NCBI GenBank assembly: GCA_004357435.1
Contig: SMVS01000071.1
Location: 1-39,890 of the forward strand
Source: Nitrospina sp.
Lineage (GTDB): Bacteria; Nitrospinota; Nitrospinia; Nitrospinales; Nitrospinaceae
Direction: 5' to 3'
DNA: 39,890 bases
A program made the translations under genes and the position numbers. Of the stretch, positions 35,219-39,890 are shown piece by piece. Under the pieces are notes generated by a model. It made no database searches and was not told the DNA's origin. It was given only the letters and a program-made list of their open reading frames with translations. Position 1 is the first letter of the stretch. The number at the start of each line of letters is the position of its first letter.

Positions 35219-35884
35219 CTAATTCATGCGGACGTCGTGTCCCGATTTGGCCAAGGTTTTGGATTGCTGAACGATGGCGATTTTGAGTTGCAGGTGAGAC
35301 ATCACGGTTTGGTGACGTTTGAGGGCGTCCGGTTCTTCGACCAACTGCTGTTGCTGGTGGGGCGGCAGTTCCAACAAGTAGGCCAAAAGGTCGACCACCT
35401 CGCCGAGAGTGTCGCTCCCTGACAACTCCAGCTCCGCAATTTGCGGGTTGGTATCCGGTAGGAGTTCGGTGAATTGCTGGTAGGTGTTCATCAAGCGCAC
35501 CATCTCCGGATCATTTTCTGCATACGGACGGTCGTTGATGGCGGGCAGAAGTTCCACCTCCGCCTCACGGAACGGGCGATCTCCCACCTCGCGAACGACC
35601 CGAAAGCGGCTTTGTCCGCGCAGGAGAATGTTGTATTTGCCGTCCTCCAGCCGATCCCACTTTTCCAGGTTGCCAGCACAGCCGATGGGTTTGATCGCCG
35701 GACCGCCAAAGTATTCTTTCTCATAACCCGGCTCCAAAAGGACCATGCCGATCCATTGCCCGGATTCAATCGAGTGGGCCACCATATCCCGATAGCGGGG
35801 TTCAAAAATGTGCAGAGGCAGGACGGTTTTCGGATAAAAAACTGACGCAGGCAGGGGGAACAGCGAAATGCGTTTGGTTTCCAT
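35219..35884 (-). CDS. stand-alone Lon N-terminal (substrate-binding) domain protein
   Basis: ISLFPLPASVFYPKTVLPLHIFEPRYRDMVAHSIESGQWIGMVLL...GCAGNLEKWDRLEDGKYNILLRGQSRFRVV; no AAA+ or protease domain. Confidence 0.88.
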   Translation of the reverse strand: METKRISLFPLPASVFYPKTVLPLHIFEPRYRDMVAHSIESGQWIGMVLLEPGYEKEYFGGPAIKPIGCAGNLEKWDRLEDGKYNILLRGQSRFRVVREVGDRPFREAEVELLPAINDRPYAENDPEMVRLMNTYQQFTELLPDTNPQIAELELSGSDTLGEVVDLLAYLLELPPHQQQQLVEEPDALKRHQTVMSHLQLKIAIVQQSKTLAKSGHDVRMN

Positions 35885-36101
35885 AATATTTTTTTAAAGA
35901 TGGATTATTTGAAATTGCAACAGGCCCCAAGGGTCCGGAATAATTATATCGCGTTGTCCTTCTTGGTGAGCTGTTTACTTTCCGAAAAAAGTTAGTCACC
36001 GATTCCTTGAATCCTCAGAGGTTCCACACCTTCTTATAATATATTGAAATGTTGATGTTTTTTTGACTAATTGCGCCAGTTGTTCTAACCTTTTTCGCAA
36101 T

Positions 36102-37502
36102 ATGACCGCCACCCCCGAACAGATTTGCTCCAAAATTAAAAATTCGCTGACCGATTCCGGGATGTTTTCCGCTGATGAAGCCGACCCGGCCCACCACTGG
36201 CGGATTTCGCCTGACCCTTATTTCCTGACGCCCGATGATTGCGCATTTTTTGAAGGGCTGGGCGAACATCTCTTGAAATTTTACGGTGCTCTCAACCGCT
36301 TGTACCTGGACAGCGCCAAGGGTAAAGCCCCGGCGTGGGTCGCCGAGTATCTGGATTTGGGCAAGCCGTCCGACCTGATTGATTTTGGGAAGATGAAGCG
36401 GTTCAAAAACCAGCTTCCGGGGATCATTCGCCCTGATGTTATTGTGACCGAAACTGGATTTTCCGTCACCGAGCTGGATTCGGTGCCGGGTGGATTTGGC
36501 GTGACTGCCGGATTGATGGACTGGTATGCCCAAAATGGTTGGAATGTGCTGGGTCAGGAAAACGGGGGCCTGCCGTCCAAATTTCAGCAAATGATTGAAT
36601 CGTATGCGGGCAAACCGGGTTGTACGCTGGCGCTGGTGGTCTCCGACGAGTCGCGGGATTATCTCAGGGAGATGCAATATTTGAGTAAGATTTTGAATGA
36701 CAGGGGATTCTCAGCGTATGTGGTGCATCCCAAAGAGGTATTATTTAAGGAAGAGGGGTTGTCTCTGGAGATGGGGACAGGCGAAGTTGCAATTGACGTA
36801 ATTTACCGTTTTTTTGAGCTATTTGACCTTAAAAATATCCAAAAATCGGAACTTTTGATGTTTTCTGCGAAAAAGGGCCGGGTCCGGACCACGCCCCCGT
36901 ACAAGCATTATTTGGAAGAAAAGCTTAGTTTTGCCCTGTTTCACCACCCGGCCTTGAATGATTGGTGGGAAAAAGCCCTGGGGGTTGAAACTTTTGCCCT
37001 TTTGGCTCATCTAATTCCAAACACCTGGATATTGGACAATCGTCCTCTACCGCCGCACGCAGTGATCCCGGATTTGGTTCTGCAGGGCAACCAGGTGAAC
37101 GATTGGAAGGACCTTTACCCCTTGACCCAGAAGGAGCGGCGGTTGGTGATCAAGCCTTCCGGGTTTTCCCCCGAATCGTGGGGTAGCCGGGGAGTGGTGA
37201 TTGGCCACGATGTATCCAGTAAGGATTGGCAGGCGACCCTCGACAAAGGGTTGGGGGAATTCCCGGCGCAACCCTACATTTTGCAGAAATTTCACAAGGG
37301 AAAACGGGTCACTGTCCGGTATTGGGATGTCCCATCTCAGTCTCTTAAGGACATGGAAAGCCGGGTGCGATTGACCCCTTATTATTTTGTCATCGGGGAC
37401 CGGGCGGAACTGGGCGGTATTCTGGCCACTCTGGTGCCGCATGACAAAAAGAAAATCCACGGTATGGTGGATGCGGTCCTAGCGCCTTGTGCCCGGACCT
37501 AA
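36102..37502 (+). CDS. ATP-grasp-like protein of unknown function (start 36102 or 36063)
   Basis: FSVTELDSVPGGFGVTAG and C-terminal RRLVIKPSGFSPESWGSRGVVIGHDVS...QPYILQKFHKGKRVTVRYWD resemble ATP-grasp nucleotide-binding strands. Confidence 0.5.
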   Translation: MTATPEQICSKIKNSLTDSGMFSADEADPAHHWRISPDPYFLTPDDCAFFEGLGEHLLKFYGALNRLYLDSAKGKAPAWVAEYLDLGKPSDLIDFGKMKRFKNQLPGIIRPDVIVTETGFSVTELDSVPGGFGVTAGLMDWYAQNGWNVLGQENGGLPSKFQQMIESYAGKPGCTLALVVSDESRDYLREMQYLSKILNDRGFSAYVVHPKEVLFKEEGLSLEMGTGEVAIDVIYRFFELFDLKNIQKSELLMFSAKKGRVRTTPPYKHYLEEKLSFALFHHPALNDWWEKALGVETFALLAHLIPNTWILDNRPLPPHAVIPDLVLQGNQVNDWKDLYPLTQKERRLVIKPSGFSPESWGSRGVVIGHDVSSKDWQATLDKGLGEFPAQPYILQKFHKGKRVTVRYWDVPSQSLKDMESRVRLTPYYFVIGDRAELGGILATLVPHDKKKIHGMVDAVLAPCART

Positions 37503-37519
37503 AAATTAAAGTTGGCAGT

Positions 37520-37765
37520 ATGATGAAACTCTATAACATTGACGGTTGCGGTTATTGCGGTATGGTCCGGGAAGTTTTGGAAAAACTGGACCTTGAATAC
37601 GAAAAAATTGATGTTCCCTGGCCGCACCATATGCGGAAAGAAGTCAAAGAAGTATCGGGCCAGAGTCATGTTCCCGTCATGGTCGATGGCGAAGTCATTC
37701 TCAGTGATGAATATGAAATCATCGACTACTTGAAAACTACTTATTCTTCCAAGACCCAAAATTAA
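37520..37765 (+). CDS. glutaredoxin-like protein
   Basis: MMKLYNIDGCGYCGMVREVLEKLDLEYEKIDV...VSGQSHVPVMVDGEVILSDEYEIIDYL; CGYC active site, cis-Pro VPVMV. Confidence 0.87.
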   Translation: MMKLYNIDGCGYCGMVREVLEKLDLEYEKIDVPWPHHMRKEVKEVSGQSHVPVMVDGEVILSDEYEIIDYLKTTYSSKTQN

Positions 37766-37778
37766 ATAAAGGTAAAAC

Positions 37779-38912
37779 ATGGAACTCTGGCAAAAACAAT
37801 TGAGCGCGAGTGTAGTAAAAGTGGAAGACTTGCCTTTCGTTTCCGGTTCTGAGGTGTATAAGGAAAAACTTCGGAGAGTGTCCGAAATTTTCCCGATCCG
37901 CATCAACTCATATTTTCTGGAACAAATCAAAGAAGAGAACGACCCGTTATGGAAACAGGTGGTGCCCTCTGTAGAAGAGTTGGATGACTTTCTGAGCGCC
38001 GAGGAATCGCTGGAATCTGATCCGCTACGTGAAGAGCGGGACATGCCCGTGCCCGAGCTGGTGCACCGTTACCCGGACCGGGTACTGCTGATGCTGAACA
38101 ACCAATGCCCCATCATTTGCCGGTTCTGCACCCGCAAACGAAAAATTGGATTTCCCGGCATCGTCACCCGCGAAACCCTGCGCCAGGGCATCGAGTACAT
38201 CGCTCAACATCCTGAGATCCGTGATGTCATCATGTCCGGCGGCGACCCTCTGCTGGTGCCGGATAAAGAGCTGGAACGCATTCTATCGGCGTTACGCGAT
38301 ATATCTCATGTGGAGATTATCCGCATCGGCACCCGCGTGCCGGGAACGCTTCCGGAACGTATCACTCCAGAGTTGTGCGCCATGTTGAAAAAATACCATC
38401 CCCTGTACGCCAACCTGCATTTCAATCATCCTGATGAAATCACTCCGGAAGTGGAACGGGCCTGCAACCGGCTGGCCGATGCCGGAATTCCGCTGGGCAG
38501 TCAGACGGTTTTGCTGAAAGGCGTGAACGACGACGTGGAGATCATGAAAGAACTGATGCTCAAGTTGCTTAAAATGCGCGTGAAACCTTATTACCTTTAT
38601 CAGGCTGACATGACCCTGGGCACCGATCATTTTCGAACCACCGTTGAAAAAGGTTTGGAGATCATCCAGGGATTGATGGGGCACATTTCGGGAATGGCGG
38701 TGCCTTATTTTGTGATTGACGCGCCCGGCGGCGGCGGCAAAGTCAGACTGCTCCCCGATACGGTGATTGAGCGCAATGATAAAGAAGTCATCATTAAAAA
38801 CTTTGAGGGAAAAGTTTTCCATTACCCGCAACCGGTTGATAAAAAATCCAAACCCCGAAGAGCCGACCCCGCTGTCCCTGCTGCTACCGAAAAGCTTTGT
38901 GAAATGGCTTGA
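37779..38912 (+). CDS. kamA: lysine 2,3-aminomutase family radical SAM protein
   Basis: CPIICRFCTRKRKIG (CxxxCxxC); SGGDPLL; YLYQADMTLGTDHFRT; FVIDAPGGGGK. Confidence 0.92.
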   Translation: MELWQKQLSASVVKVEDLPFVSGSEVYKEKLRRVSEIFPIRINSYFLEQIKEENDPLWKQVVPSVEELDDFLSAEESLESDPLREERDMPVPELVHRYPDRVLLMLNNQCPIICRFCTRKRKIGFPGIVTRETLRQGIEYIAQHPEIRDVIMSGGDPLLVPDKELERILSALRDISHVEIIRIGTRVPGTLPERITPELCAMLKKYHPLYANLHFNHPDEITPEVERACNRLADAGIPLGSQTVLLKGVNDDVEIMKELMLKLLKMRVKPYYLYQADMTLGTDHFRTTVEKGLEIIQGLMGHISGMAVPYFVIDAPGGGGKVRLLPDTVIERNDKEVIIKNFEGKVFHYPQPVDKKSKPRRADPAVPAATEKLCEMA

Positions 38913-38993
38913 TCTCCTGGCCAGTTTGAAGAAGTTTGGAAATGCCTTTCGGCCCGTTGGTTCCGTTCTTCAGTCCGAGCGCAGTCTTCTTTT

Positions 38994-39022
38994 TTGACAG
39001 CCCACCTGCGCACATTTATACT
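38994..39022 (+). promoter_or_regulatory. strong sigma70-like promoter upstream of prepilin gene
   Basis: TTGACA (38994-38999), 17-nt spacer, TATACT (39017-39022); ATG 37 nt downstream. Confidence 0.65.
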
Positions 39023-39058
39023 GAAATCCTTGTGAACTATTTGCCTGCAGGATGGGCC

Positions 39059-39415
39059 ATGTTTTTTGCCAGACAGAAAAATGCGCAAGGATTTTCCGCG
39101 CTTGAAATAATCATGGTGATAGTCATTGCCGGTGTTTTAGGCGCAGTGTTCATGCCGAGATTATCGACCGCCCCGATCAGTCTCGCCACGGCAGTGAGCA
39201 CTATCCAGTCGGACCTCAGATTTGCGCAGGAGCTGGCGATGTCGCGCAACCCCACGCCGGGAACACCGATTGGGATCACCTTCAGCGCGGGAACGAGAAC
39301 CTACACCGTCACCGATCCGGCCGGCGCCGTGACCATTGTGCGGAATTTGCCGTCCGATGTGATCCTCACCGTCGGCGGAAGAAGATCTATTTCACGACAG
39401 CGAATATTATTTTAA
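39059..39415 (+). CDS. type IV prepilin / GspH-FimT-like pseudopilin, probably C-terminally truncated
   Basis: QG^FSALEIIMVIVIAGVLGAVFMPRL prepilin peptidase site with Glu at +5; SDLRFAQELAMSRN GspH-like; ends in RRSISRQRILF. Confidence 0.75.
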   Translation: MFFARQKNAQGFSALEIIMVIVIAGVLGAVFMPRLSTAPISLATAVSTIQSDLRFAQELAMSRNPTPGTPIGITFSAGTRTYTVTDPAGAVTIVRNLPSDVILTVGGRRSISRQRILF

Positions 39416-39890
39416 TCTGGCTGTTTATTATCACCAGAAAAAAAATTATTTGAAGGCGCTGGAGTTGTATGACAAGGCGTTGCAGTTGGACCCCGCTGAT
39501 GCGCGGCCTTATAATAACCGAAGCTTGATCCATCAAAAGCTTGGCAACAAGGATCAGGCCGTCGAAGGATTTTTAAAGGCCATTCGTCTGGACCCCGAAT
39601 ACGGCAAACCTTATAACAACATGGGCTTGGTCTATTACCATGAGGGTAATTATTCCGGTGCGGCGGCAAATTTCGAAAAAGCCATAGAGCTGGGTGAGAA
39701 TCATATGGAAAGTTACAATAATCTGGCCATTGTGTACAAAAATTTGAACCGCCTGAAAGAGGCCAAAGCATTGTATGAAAAAATTCTCACGCGGGTTCCC
39801 AGCCATGCGGAGGCCAGTTACAATCTGGCGTTGCTGTTGGAGGATGAAGGAAATATTGATTCCGCTGTTCAGTTCTACCGCCGATTTGTG
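39378..39890 (+). CDS. TPR-repeat protein fragment (no plausible own start; runs off window end)
   Basis: Hand translation EEDLFHDSEYYFNLAVYYHQKKNYLKALELYDKALQLDPADARPYNNRSLIHQKLGNKDQAVEGFLKAIRLDPEYGKPYNNMGLVYYHEGNYSGAAANFEKAIELGENHMESYNNLAIVYKNLNRLKEAK...; in +1 frame relative to prepilin. Confidence 0.8.

Noticed and set aside
34943-35422. 159-aa plus-strand ORF
   Set aside because: Starts in the repeat mosaic and continues antisense to the Lon-domain gene.
36035-36040. TATAAT as -10 of a promoter for the ATP-grasp-like gene
   Set aside because: No acceptable -35 at 16-18 nt; the nearest TTGAAT is about 22 nt away.
39380-39385. Programmed +1 frameshift at AGA AGA joining prepilin and TPR
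   Set aside because: A prepilin-TPR fusion would be unusual and there is no supporting stimulatory structure; a junction or assembly explanation is simpler. Kept only as an alternative.

Overview
This window is dominated by one continuous plus-strand transcription and translation superoperon. It runs from the rpoB 3' end through rpoC, rpsL-rpsG-fusA-tuf, the S10 operon, the spc operon, secY-adk-infA-rpmJ, rpsM-rpsK-rpsD-rpoA and rplQ (about 1-23.8 kb). rpmD is missing between rpsE and rplO, and map is missing between adk and infA. The remaining ~16 kb holds single genes and small operons: a YkgJ-like cysteine-cluster protein, a SAM methyltransferase, a DUF1566-like exported protein, a Rieske ferredoxin, a YbbA/YbbP-like ABC exporter divergent from a TesA-like esterase, a degenerate TrpD-like protein, a radical SAM protein, a CDP-alcohol phosphatidyltransferase, a stand-alone Lon N-domain protein, an ATP-grasp-like/glutaredoxin/lysine 2,3-aminomutase operon, and a prepilin running into an out-of-frame TPR reading frame. 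The least explained structure is: (i) a diverged inverted pair of intergenic repeats with conserved hairpins (around 30.05-30.35 kb and 34.89-35.22 kb); (ii) a broken junction between prepilin and TPR coding at about 39.37 kb; (iii) the three-gene ATP-grasp/glutaredoxin/KamA operon. No CRISPR array, tRNA, rRNA or intact transposase was seen. I think of Nitrospinota or a deltaproteobacterial-like lineage, but I cannot establish the taxon from sequence alone. No new defence or mobile system is evident.
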